From the NCBI RefSeq assembly GCF_031755915.1, contig NC_083388.1, positions 14,520,501 to 14,584,500 of the forward strand: 64,000 bases of DNA, given 5' to 3'. Made by a program: the position numbers and the translations under genes. This DNA is from Ziziphus jujuba (taxonomy: Eukaryota > Streptophyta > Magnoliopsida > Rosales > Rhamnaceae). The notes below the pieces were generated by a model, which saw only the letters and a program-made list of their open reading frames with translations, ran no database searches and was not told the origin of the DNA. Shown here one piece after another: positions 1 to 10,538 of the stretch; position 1 is the first letter of the stretch; each line of letters begins with the position of its first letter.

Positions 1-604
1 TCATAACTATTCAGAGGCTAAGAAGGTTAAATTGGTAGCTTTGGAGTTTGGACATTACGCACTCCAATGGTGGACAAATGAGCAAAGCACCTAAAGGAGA
101 GTTGGTGATGAATTGGTTACCATTTGGCGACAAATGAAAGGAGCCATGAGGAAGAGATTCTTGCCAATCCACTATCATAGGTTGCTGCATCAAAGGCCCT
201 AATCACTAACTCAAAGAAGTAGGACTGTGGAGGATTATTATAAATAGATGGAGATGCTCATGATGAGATTGAGCATGAATGAGGATCATGAGGCAATCAT
301 GGCAAGGTTTTTGGGTGGTTTGAATTGCAAGATAGCCAGCTAATCCAGTGGAGTGTCAATAATATATAGAATTGGAGGAGATGCATCATGTGGCCATCAA
401 AATTGAAAATCAATTCAAGACGAGGGGTGCAAGCTCATGGTTTGGAGGTGTTTCATGTAGCGGGAGGACAAATCCAAGTGTTTGGAGAAGCAATCCCACA
501 TATGATACAAAGCCAAAACTGAAACATGGAGAAGAAAGTTATAATTGGCCAAGGAAGGAAGTAAAAGCTGAATCTGTCCAAGCACCTAAGTTTGAAGGTA
601 AATT
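1..604 (+). pseudogene. Ty3/gypsy gag fragment, first half
   Basis: Retrotransposon Gag (capsid) coding remnant; Gag packages the element RNA into virus-like particles. The plus-strand frame shows the gag core seen in other copies here: a HNYSEAKKVK-type segment at the window edge, ALQWW near 60-75, then MRKRFLP..YHRLLH, then EEMHHVAIKIENQF near 375-415. Stop codons (for example after the first TNEQST) and frameshifts break it, so no complete product is possible. The start lies outside the window. The gene continues after the solo LTR at 605-1742, because the flanks join the EGK and KTDPKPSKT segments that are contiguous in the copy at 8860-8890. Confident as Ty3/gypsy gag; clade not assigned. 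Confidence 0.85.
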
Positions 605-1742
605 TGATGTGATTCCTCCATGCCCGTTCAACTGACTACCTGCTGGAGTATGGGTCCTATACAAATGAAGATGGGGCTAATCACTAGGGTATAAGTTAAA
701 AGATTTAAAAAAAACTTGGCTGGCTTTATTCATGGAATGATTCAATCTCAACAGGGCATGACAATACCTAAAGATACAAGATCCGTTTTAAGTCACCAAG
801 TGGTAGAGACCGATACGGACCCGGGTAGCTATTTTCTTGCAAATTTGGACTCCGAGCTGTAAGGAATGGTTCTAACACTTCATTAACTCAATGAATATCA
901 TTAAGAGAACATGGAATCCAGCCAAGGTAGAATCAAAAGCATCTAAAAAGGACTTGCACGGAGAGCATCTAAATTTGGCTGAAAATGTACTGTTTTGCCG
1001 TTGACTTTGAGTTTTCTTCTTGTTTGACTTATTTCAATCAAGAGGCAACGTGTGGGAATCATTATTAATCATATTTGGCATCCTAAATGGCATATGGAAG
1101 CTAATTTGGACCCCAAACAAGCTGGAGATTGGTCAAAGATACCTTAGTAGTCAAACTAGTCAACTAGTCTCCTAATTTCATTTTGACTTTTTGTTTTAGG
1201 AAATTAGTATTTTATTTTGATTTTTATTTATCTGTTGCTGGAAAAATAATTTTAGGAAAGTTATTATTTTGGTATTTAAATTGTAAATTAATTAATTTCT
1301 AATTCAAAATAAAGAAATTAATTAATCCAAATTAGTTTAGGGAACTAGGAAAAATTAGGCACTTTCCTTTTCTCTACTTTCTTTTTCTCCACACTTTGTG
1401 TCCGGTTTTGAATTAATTTTTTAGGGCTTTTACTTTGTAATCTTAGCCTATTTAAAGGCTTATTTATCAATGAGAAATAAGTTTGAATTTTATATAGAAA
1501 ATTATTTGTGAGATTGAATTCTCTTTGTTTTCTTTGAACACCTAAAACACTATTAATAAATGAGTGTTTTAGTTTTGACTTATCAATAGGATATCCATCA
1601 CCTATTGTGGCATCTTCATTATATACCAAAGTTTCTAATCACAGGTTGGTTAGGGATCAAGGTGACTATTATAACTTGAACTTAATTAGATTCGGGCTAA
1701 TATAATACGGGTTTAGGAGCAACTCGTCCTAGGTTCGTATCA
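605..1742 (+). mobile_element. Solo LTR inside gag (about 1.1-kb LTR family)
   Basis: A 1138-bp LTR beginning TGATGTGATTCC and ending TTCGTATCA, matching the 3' LTR at 4589-5712 along its length (landmarks: GGGCTAATCACTAGGG near 677, CTAATTTCATTTTGAC near 1171, CCATCACCTATTGTGGC near 1593). It interrupts gag. The expected target sequence AAAAC is intact on the right but reads AAATT on the left, so the target duplication has decayed. No internal region or primer site follows, hence a solo LTR formed by LTR-LTR recombination. Confidence 0.85.
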
Positions 1743-2999
1743 AAAACTGATCCTAAACCTTCTAAAACTTATGACACTGTGTGTTTTAAATGCTAGGGAT
1801 GAGGACACATTGCCAATCAATGTTTGAATAGGAGGATCACGGTGCTGGAAGGTAATGGAGACTTGGAATCCGAAAGTTAGGAATCCGAGGGAGAGGCCAA
1901 ATTTATTGATGAAAAAGTTGGAGATGAAGAACATGAGGAATCCAAAACACTCAAGGCTTCAAGGGCTAAATTCAGCTTGGTGGCAAGAAGGGTTCTAACC
2001 GTATACGAAGATGAGGATCAAATTCAAAAAGAGAACATCTTTCACACTCGATGTGAAATTCAAGCTAACATATGTAGTATGATAGTTGATAGTGGAAGTT
2101 GTGCTATTGTTATTTTTTTAATGTGGTAGTTAATAAATTAAGGTTAGCAACCATTAAACATCTTGAACCATATAGATTACAATGGTTTAATGATAGTGGT
2201 GAGATGAAAGTAAACAAACAAGCTGAAGTAAAATTAAGCATTGATAAATATGTGGATGTTATATTGTGTGGTGTTGTTCCCATGCATGTTGGTCATATTT
2301 TATTGGGGAGGCCATAGAAATTTGGTAACTATGCCATATACTATGGAAGAAAGAATTCTATTGTTTTTAAATTTTAAGAGAAAAAAGGTTAAGCTTGAGC
2401 CGTTAACTCCAAGGGAAGTATTTAGAGATCAGCTTCAAATGTGAACAAGGAAGGAGGCCGAATGGCTCTAGGAGAAAGCAAGCATGGCACCCATGGTTTC
2501 ACCATCCATCCAAGAGGGTAGGTCTAAACTTGTTGTCCAAGGTAAGTCTTCAAAAATCCAAACTGAGTGGAAAAAGAATGAAAAACCCAAGAGTGAGAAA
2601 AATCCAGCAAAATTCGAGAGTGAGAGAAGAAAGGGGGAATCCGTGAGTTACCAAGAAAGAGATAGGAAAAAGAAGAAAAAGAAGAATTTTTATCTTAGTA
2701 TTGGGAAAGTTAAAAAGGTATTTTTGAATGATAAACCCTTGTTGGTCATGGTTTATAAAGATGTTTATTTAAATGATCAAGCTAACCCTGAAGAAATTGA
2801 ATTGCCAAGTTCTATTGCTTCTCTTTCACAGAATTTTGAAGATGCCTTTCCAGAGGAGATTCCTAATGGTTTACCACTTACTTGAGGGATTAAACATCAA
2901 CTTGATTTTATGTCGGGAGCTATAATTCCTAATAGGCCTACATATAGGAGTAATCCTGATGAGACAAAGGAGCTACAAAGGCATGTATTGGAGCTGTCC
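1743..2999 (+). pseudogene. Ty3/gypsy gag tail, protease and linker (broken)
   Basis: Continuation of the gag at 1-604 after the nested LTR. It shows a decayed CCHC knuckle (C-F-K-C then GHIANQC near 1773-1825), an acidic linker, then an aspartic protease with the IVDSGSC active-site motif near 2083-2105 and the segment LATIKHLEPYRLQW at about 2143-2190. A lysine-rich linker follows (2560-2700), then the start of the reverse transcriptase region (LPSSIASLSQNFEDAFPEEIPNGLP at 2802-2877, ending in a stop). Several stops and frameshifts make it non-functional. It ends where the RT core has been deleted, at about 2975-2999. Confidence 0.8.
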
Positions 3000-4572
3000 T
3001 AATGCGAGAAGGAAGACCCATAGTATACTTTAGTGAGAAGCTAAATGGAGCGACAGTGAAGTACCCGACATATGATAAAGAGATGTATGCGTTGGTGGGG
3101 CCTTTGGAGATGCGGCAGCATTACTTAATGCCAAAGGAGTTTGTGATTCACACTGATCACGAATCATTGAAGCACATCAAAGGCCAAAAAAAGCTTAGCC
3201 ACTGGCGTGCTAAGTGGATTTGAGTTCATTAAGACTCTTTCTTATGTGATCCACTACGAGAAAGGTAGGAAAAATATGGTTGCGGATGCATTATCCTGAA
3301 GGTATATATTATTTACTACCTTAGATGATAGATTGTTTGGATTTGAACAATTGAGAGAACTTTATGAGCATGATAGTGACTTTGGAGAAATATTTAGGAA
3401 CTGTACAAAACATGGTTTTAATAAATTTTATATTGTTGAGGATATTTGTTTAGGAAAAATTAACTTTGTGTGCCTAATTGTAGCATTAGAGAATTGTTAG
3501 TGAGGCAAGGTCATGGTGGTGGTTTAATGGGTCATTTTAGTGTGTTAAAAACTTTATCCATACTGCAAGAACACTTTTATTGGCCTAATATGACAAGAGA
3601 TGTGGAAAAAATTTGTGAAAGATGCTTAAAATGCCAAAAATCTAAATCTAGGTTGAAACCGCACGGTTTGTATCTCCCATTGCCAATTCCATCTATTCCT
3701 TGGGTTGACTTGTCTATGGATTTTATTCTCGGTTCACCTAGATCTAGGACACGTAAGGATTTAATTTTTGTTGTTGTAGATAAATTTTTTAAAATGGCAC
3801 ATTTTATTCCCTGTAATAAAACTAATGATGCATCTAATCTTACTACTTTATTCTTTAAGGAAATTGCGAGGTTGCAAGGCATGCCCATAACTATTGTTTC
3901 GAATAGGGATGCTAAGTTCTTAAGTTACTTTTGGAAAACTTTATGGGTTAAGTTAGGAACTAAACTTTTACTTTCAACTACTTGTCATCCACAAACTGAT
4001 GGATAAACTGAAGTAGTAAAAAGAACTTTGTCTGCATTATTAAGGGCCTTAATTAGTAGAAATTTAAGAACATGGGAGGAATGTTTACCACATGTTGAAT
4101 TTGTTTATAATAAATCTTTGCATTCAACTACTAAATATACACCATTTGAGATTGTTTATGGTTTTAATCCTTTGACTCCATTAGATTTAACGCCTTTATC
4201 TTTAAGTGAACATACTAATCTAGATGGAAAATAAAAAGCTGATTTTGTGAAGCAGATTCACGAAAAGATAAAGGTAAAAATTGACAGACGGATCGAGCAA
4301 TATGTAAGGAATGCTAACCAAGGTTGGATTAAAGTTGTCTTTGAACCTGGAGATTAGGTATGGTTGCATTTATGAAAGAAAAGGTTTCCCGAACAAAGAA
4401 ATTTGAAACTTATGCCGCGAGGGGATAGACTTTTTCAAGTTTTAGAAAGGATTAATTGAAAACACTTATAAGCTTGACTTGCTAGGTGAGTACAATGTTA
4501 GTGCTACATTTAATGTTGCTGATTTATCTCCTTTTATTATAAGTGATGATTTTTATTTGAGGACAAATCATT
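3000..4572 (+). pseudogene. Ty3/gypsy RNase H and integrase (broken)
   Basis: Resumes inside RNase H ([41 protein letters not shown], 3010-3185) because the RT palm and fingers are missing. Integrase follows: the HHCC zinc domain around 3510-3640 (HGGGLMGHF, then [12 protein letters not shown]), and the catalytic core with first Asp in WVDLSMDF (near 3705) and second Asp in SNRDAKF (near 3905). The expected Glu lies after a stop (TDG-stop-TEVVKR, near 4000). The integrase tail (EPGD, PRGD, VLERIN) continues to about 4460 and LRTNHFQEEG leads into the polypurine tract. Stops and frameshifts throughout. Confidence 0.85.
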
Positions 4573-4575
4573 TTC

Positions 4576-4588
4576 AAGAGGAGGGGAA
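4576..4588 (+). other. Polypurine tract of first plus-strand element
   Basis: AAGAGGAGGGGAA lies directly before the LTR TG, the usual place for the plus-strand DNA synthesis primer. It marks the LTR at 4589 as a 3' LTR, not a solo LTR. The same tract, AAGAGGAGGTGAA, sits at 16729-16741 on the minus strand. Confidence 0.85.
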
Positions 4589-5712
4589 TGATGAGAATCC
4601 GCTTGTACCCTTACAATTGACAACCCGCTAGGGATGCTGATCCTATACAGTTAAAGATCGGGCCAATCACTAGGGCACAAGCCAAGATATTTAAGAAATA
4701 CCTGGTTGGTTTCATACAGTGGGTTATCAATTCTCAAAATGGCATGTCAATACTCTAAGATTCTAAGCCTGTTTTAAGCATCCAAGTGGTGGAGGCCAAT
4801 ATGAATCCGGGTAGCTATTTTAGTACATTTGTGGACTTCGGGCAGCAACGAATGGGTCAAAGCTTTTTGAACTCAATTGATATCACCAAGAGATCATGGA
4901 ATCAAGTCAAGACAGAAGCAAAAGAAACCAAAGAGGCCATTTGCATATGGAGGACATTTTTGGCCGAAAATGTACCTTTTGCCGCTGAAATTGACATATT
5001 TTGGTGATTAAGCTCTTTCTCTTTGTTCCAATCAAGGAAAACACATGGGAATCATAATTAATCCTATTTGGAATCCAGCATGGCATATTGGAGCTAATTT
5101 GGAGCCTTTACAAGCTGGAAATTGGTCAAAGTTAGCTTAGTTGTCAAACTAGTCAACTAGTTTCCTAATATGAGTTTGACCTTTTGTTTTTGGAAACTAT
5201 ATTTTATTTTGGTTTTTATTTGTTTATTTCTGGAAAAATAAACTTAGGAAAGTTATAATTTTATTATTTTTATTGTAAATTAATTAATTACTAATTCAAA
5301 ATAAAGGAATTAATTAATACAAATTAGTTTAAGAAAGGAAGCTGAAATTCGGCCAAGCATAGTTTCCTATTCTCAATGGCTGATTTTGACCTATTTATTT
5401 AAGGTTTTATTTTGTTGATTTAAACCCATTTAAAGTCTTGTTTTTCAATGAGAAGATAGCATAGATATTATTCAAAAAAATATTTGCAAGAAAGAATTTT
5501 CTTTGAACATCTAAAACACTTAATAGAAATCAAGTATTTTAGTTTGACTTATCAATAGGACATCCATCACCTGTTGTGGCGTTTTTATCATATAACAAGG
5601 TTTCTAATCACAAGTAGATTAGGGGTTAAGGTTTCCATTAGAATTTGAATATAATTAAGATTTGAGCTACTATAATACGAATTTAAGAGCAAGTCGACCT
5701 AGGTTCGTATCA
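4589..5712 (+). mobile_element. 3' LTR of first plus-strand Ty3/gypsy element
   Basis: 1124-bp LTR, TGATGAGAATCC at the left and TTCGTATCA at the right, directly after the polypurine tract. Its right end touches, with no spacer, the minus-strand integrase that begins at 5713, so the plus element appears to have inserted into the minus element. The matching 5' LTR and the other half of the target lie left of this window. The first about 75 codons of the LTR carry a decayed continuation of the polyprotein frame (GPITRAQAK). Confidence 0.88.
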
Positions 5713-6660
5713 TCTATTATAAGCAAATTCCACATGTGGCAAACATTCCTCCAATGTTCTTAAATTCTTATTAATTAATGCTCTCAATAATGCAAACAAA
5801 GTTCTATTTACTACTTCAGTTTATCCATTAGTTTTTGGATGACAAGTAGTTGAAAATAAATGTTTAGTTCCTAACTTAGCCCATAAAGTTTTTCAAAAAT
5901 AACTTAAGAACATAGCATCCTTATCCGAAACAATAGTCCTAGGCATACCATGAAGTCTTACTATTTCCTTAAAGAATAAATCAGCTATATTGGATGCATC
6001 ATCAGTTTTATTATATGCAATAAAATATATCATTTAGAAAATCTATCGACAACTACAAAAATTAAATCTTTTCCATTCCTAGACCTAGGTAAACCAAGAA
6101 CAAAATCCATAGAGAAATCAACCCAAGGATGTGATGAAATTGGTAAAGGTAGGTACAATCCATGTGGCTTCAATCTAGATTTGGATTTTCAGCAATTTAG
6201 ACTCTTTTCACATATCCTCTCCACACATTTCCTCATATTAGGCCAATAAAAATGTTCTTGGAGTAAGGATAAAATTTTAAAAACACCAAAGTGTCCCATT
6301 AACCCCCCCCCCCCCCCCCCCGGCGGCCATGACCATCCCTAACTAGTAATTCCCTAACGCTACAATTAGGTACACAAAGTTGATTTTCCCAAAATAAATA
6401 TCCCTAAAAAATGTAGAATTTATTATTACCATGCTTAGCACAATTTTTAAATATTTTACCAAAGTCACTATCATGCTCATAAAGTTCTTTCAATTGTTCA
6501 AATCTAAGTAATCTAGCATATAAGGTAGAAAATAATACATACATTCGAGATGATTCGTCGGCTACCATATTTTCCTTACCTTTCTTGTAGCAGATGACAT
6601 AAGGAAGAGTTTCAATGAATTCAATCCACTTTCCATGCATTTGGTTAATCTTTCCTTGGC
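5713..6660 (-). pseudogene. Ty3/gypsy RNase H tail and integrase (broken, truncated)
   Basis: Reads right to left after the RT/RNase H frame at 6662-7966. It shows the end of RNase H ([26 protein letters not shown]) at 6530-6640, the integrase zinc domain around 6180-6330, the [13 protein letters not shown] core near 6090-6130, and the CHPQTDG-equivalent and FAYNR segments down to 5713. There it stops against the LTR of another element, so the integrase C-terminus and this element's own 3' LTR are absent here. A run of 19 C at 6303-6321 disrupts the GGG of the zinc-domain motif, and several stops are present. Confidence 0.82.
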
Positions 6661-6661
6661 C

Positions 6662-7966
6662 TTAGATGTGCTTCAATGATTCATGATCCGTATGAATCAT
6701 AAATTCCTTCGGTATCAAATAATGTTGCCATGTCTCCAAAGCTCTCACCAAAGCATACATCTCTTTGTCATATGTTGGATAATTTAATGCAGCTCTATTT
6801 AACTTCTCACTAGAGTAAGCTATGGGCCTTCCTTCTTGCATTAAAACAGCTCCAATACCTACACCCAAAGCATCACAAGTTTTAGAAAAATCTGGCAAAA
6901 CTAATAAAGGAGAATTAGTTAATTTTTCTTTCAACAGATTGAAAGACTTCTCTTGTGCTTCTCCCCATTTGAATCCAACATTTTTCTTGACAGCTATGGT
7001 CAATGGTGCTGCAATGGTGCTAAAATCCTTGACAAATCTTCGGTAGAAGCTAGCCAAACCATGAAAACTCCTTACCCGAGTAATTGATGTAGGTTTTGGC
7101 CACTCTTGTATGGCTTTAACCTTGGATTGGTCAACCTTAATTCCTGCAGCACTTACAACAAATCCTAGAAAAATAAGCTCATCTTGACAAACATCACACT
7201 TTTTCATGTTAGCGAATAATCTTTCCTTCCTAAGTACTTTTAAAACTAACATAAGATGTTCTACATGTTCATCAAGATTTTGGCCATACACAAAAATATC
7301 ATCTATATATACAAACACACATTTTTCAATGAATGGATGCATGACATGATTCATTAACCTCATAAAAGTGCCAGGTACATTAGTTAAACCAAAAGACATT
7401 ACTAACCATTCATACAATCCATAATTAGTGTTAAATACAGTTTTCCATTCATCCCCCTCTTGTATCCTAATTTGATGATATCCACTCCTAAGATCAATTT
7501 TGGAGAACATGCATGCACCATATAATTCATCAAGCATATCATCTAATCTAGGAATAGGATACCCATACTTAATGGTTATAGTATTTGTGGCCCTACAATC
7601 TACACACATGTACCATGATCTATCTTTCTTAGGTACTAATAAAACAAGGACTGTACATGGACACATGCTTTCACGAATATAACCTTTTTCAAGTAATTCA
7701 CTTACTTGGCTTTGTAGCTCCTTCATCTCCTTGGGATTGCTTCTATATACAAGCCTATTAGGAATTCCAACTCCAAGAATAAAATCAATTTGATGTTCAA
7801 TCCCTTGAATAGGTGGTAAACCACTAGGAAATTCCTCCGGAAAGACATCTTCAAATTTCTGCAAAAGAGAAGAAATAGAACTTGGAAATTTAAGCTCTTC
7901 AGGGTTAGCTTGATGATTTAAATAAGCCTCTTTATAAATCATAATCATCAATGGTTTGTTACTCAA
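6662..7966 (-). pseudogene. Ty3/gypsy reverse transcriptase-RNase H, longest open frame
   Basis: A 434-codon open stretch, the best preserved retroelement frame in the window. It copies element RNA into DNA. In order it shows the RT N-terminal lead ([19 protein letters not shown]), RT fingers (LVPKKDRSW), palm ([13 protein letters not shown]), the catalytic YIDD in [11 protein letters not shown], thumb ([24 protein letters not shown]) and RNase H ([28 protein letters not shown]). It is one section of a gag-pol polyprotein, so the Met shown is not a real start. Several conserved positions look substituted and both neighbouring regions are broken, so the element is not autonomous although this stretch is open. 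Confidence 0.88.
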
Positions 7967-8600
7967 AATTTCCTTTTTGACCTCATGTAGGCTAAGATAA
8001 AAAATTTCTTCTTCTTCTTCTCTTTCCTCTCTTTTTCTTTTCCATTTCTGGATTTCTCTTTCTCTCTCATGCTCTCGACTTCCTATCTTTTTTCATCTTC
8101 ATTCTCGGGTTTAGACCACTTACCTTGGATGTGTGGTTCGGCCTTGTCTTATCTTTGAGCTGGTCGGCCTCCCTCCTTTTTTGCATTTGTAATTGGCCTT
8201 TAAATACCTCTTTTGGAGTTGATGGCTCAAGCTTAATCTTCTTACCTTTGAATCGGAATACAATGGCATTCTGTTGACCATAATGTATGGTGTCCTTATC
8301 AAATTGTCATGGACTTCCCAATAAAATATGACCAGCATACATAGGCATAACATCATATAATACCATCCACATATTTATTAATGCCAAACCTTTCCTTGGA
8401 TTATTTGTTTACTTTCATCTCTCCACTATCATTAAGCCATTAATGTATAAATGTTTTAGGATGTTTGATTGTTGTTAAACCTAATTTCTCAACTACTATA
8501 TTACTAATTACATTAGCACAACTTCCATTATCAACTATCATACTACATATGTTACCTTAAATTTCACATCGAGTGTGGAAGATGTTCTCTCTTTGAATTT
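7967..8600 (-). pseudogene. Ty3/gypsy protease and lysine-rich linker (broken)
   Basis: Between gag and RT on the minus strand. The protease segment is near 8350-8560: the active site reads V-D-N-G-S where the other copies read V-D-S-G-S, followed by CANVISNIVVEKLGL. A lysine/glutamate-rich linker (CT-rich on the plus strand, 7990-8110) leads into the RT frame. Frameshifts and stops are present. The Asp is kept but the adjacent Ser is replaced by Asn, which would be expected to impair an aspartic protease. Confidence 0.75.
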
Positions 8601-9346
8601 AATCCTCATCTTTGTATACAATTAGAACCCTTCTTACCACTAAGCTCAATTCATTCTTTGAAGCCTTGAGTGTTTCGGATTCCTCATGTTCTTCATCCCC
8701 AACTTCTTCATCAACAAATTCAGCCTCTCCTTTGGATTCCTCACTTTCGGATTCCAAGTCTCCATTACCTTTCAGCACCATGATCCTCCTATTCGAGCAT
8801 TAATTGGCAATGTGTCCTCATCTCTAGCACTTAAAACACATGATGTCACAAGTTCTAGAAGGTTTAGATCAGTTTTACCTTCAAATTTAGGTGCCTTGGA
8901 TAGATTCGGCTTTTACTTCCTTCTTTGGCCGATTAGAACTTTCTTCTCCATTTTTCAGTTTTGGCTTTGTATCATATGTGGGATTACTTCTCTAAACACT
9001 TGGATTTGTCCCCCGTTGCTTGAAACACCTCCAAACTGTGAGCTTGCACCCTTTCTCTTTAATTGATTTTCAATCTTGATGGCCACATGAAGCATCTCCT
9101 CCAATTCTATATATTGTTGAAACTCCACTTGGTTGGCTATCTCATGATTCAAACTGCCCAAAAACTGTGCCATGGTTGCCTCACGATCCTCATTCTTCCT
9201 CAATCTCATCATGAACATCTCCATCTCTTTGTCGTAGTTCTCCATGTTCCTACTTCCTTATGATAATGATTGGAGTCTTTAATGTAGCAACCTATGATAG
9301 TAAGTTGGCGCAAATCTCTTCCTCATGGTTCCCTTCATTTGTTGCC
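8601..9346 (-). pseudogene. Ty3/gypsy gag (5'-truncated, broken)
   Basis: Minus-strand gag of the element at 5713-9346. Readable from the right: QQMKGTMRKRFAP..YHRLLH, then MENYDKEMEMFMMRL (9245), then ATMAQFLGSLNHEIANQ, EEMLHVAIKIENQLKRKG, then a decayed CCHC knuckle (GHIAN) near 8800-8840, then an acidic linker rich in Glu. The N-terminal third is missing: at about 9345 the homology stops and plus-strand gag of another copy begins. Hence this copy has no 5' LTR here. Confidence 0.82.
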
Positions 9347-9396
9347 ATGGAGATGATCTTTGATTGTCACAACTATTTAGAGACCAAGAAGGTAAA
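9347..9396 (+). pseudogene. Gag fragment of second plus-strand copy, left of solo LTR
   Basis: About 50 bp reading MEMIFDCHNYLETKKVK, the gag segment found at the window start (HNYSEAKKVK). It joins the gag at 10539 once the solo LTR 9397-10533 and one copy of GTAAA are removed. On its left it changes abruptly to minus-strand gag. Confidence 0.78.
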
Positions 9397-10533
9397 TGAT
9401 ACAAACCTAGGACGACCTGCTCCTAAACCGGTATTATATTAGGCCGGATCTTAATTAAGTTCAAGTTTTAATGGAATCGACCTCAACCCCTAACCAACAT
9501 ATGGTTAGAAACCTTGGTATAATGTAGACGCCACAATAGGGGATGGAAAACCTATTGATAAGTCAAGCTAAAACAACCAATTCTCTAATGGTGTTTTAGG
9601 TGTTCTCAAATAACAAAGAGATAATTAATCTCACAAGTATTTTCATAATCAAATCAAAGTTGTATTCATATTGAAAAATAAGCATTTAAATAGGCTACAA
9701 AGCCATGAAATTAAACCCTAGAACATAAAGAAAATTGGCCACCACACATAAAGAAACCTAGTTGGCCGAAAATATACTTCCTTTCCTAATCTAAGTTTGA
9801 TTAATTAATTCCTTCATATTAAATTAGGAATTAATTAATTTACAATGGAAAGAATAAAAATAAAAACCTTCCTAAAGTTATTTGTCCAGAAAATAAATAA
9901 ATAAAAGCCAAAAAGTAATGGTAGTTTCCTAAAACAAAAAGTAAAAACGAATTAGGAAACTAAAAATGCTGGCCTTTTTGATCAAGTTGACTTTGATCAA
10001 TCTTTGACCTTTTTGAGCTATAAATCAGCTTCTAGATGCTTTAGGATGCCAAATAAGCTGAATATGAAGGCCCACACGTTGCCCATGCTTGGAAAAATAA
10101 GAAAATGCTAATACAGTAAAATACAGTAAAGCCAGTAAGCAATACAGCAAATTCGGCCAAATTGTTGAAGCTGTCCGTACAAGCCCTTTTTGATTGCATT
10201 TGAGGCTGATTTAACTTGATTCCATGACCTCTTAGGCATATGTATTGAACCTATAAAGCATTGGAACCATTTCATGCTTCCCGGACTCCAAAAATGTACC
10301 AAAACCATCACCTCGGGTCCGTACTAGTCTCCAGCGCTTGTATCAGCAAAACAGGTCTTGGTTCTTTGGTCATGATCATTCCTTCTTGATTATGATTTAT
10401 CCTTTGAATAAGCACAGCAAGGTTATCCTTGAACTTCTTCGCTTGTGCTCTAGTGATTGGTCCCACCTTCATCCGTAACGGATCGGCACCCCAGCGGGTT
10501 GTCGGTTGTACAGGTTCGGGCAGATTCGCATCA
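9397..10533 (-). mobile_element. Solo LTR, minus orientation, TSD GTAAA
   Basis: 1137-bp LTR, starting TGATACAAACCTAGG and ending GATTCGCATCA on the plus strand. The 5-bp repeats GTAAA at 9392-9396 and 10534-10538 match exactly. No primer site or polypurine tract adjoins it. It sits in gag of a plus-strand copy. On its own sense strand the first about 75 codons are still open and encode the TTRWGADP / GPITRAQAKKFKD tail. Confidence 0.92.
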
Positions 10534-10538
10534 GTAAA

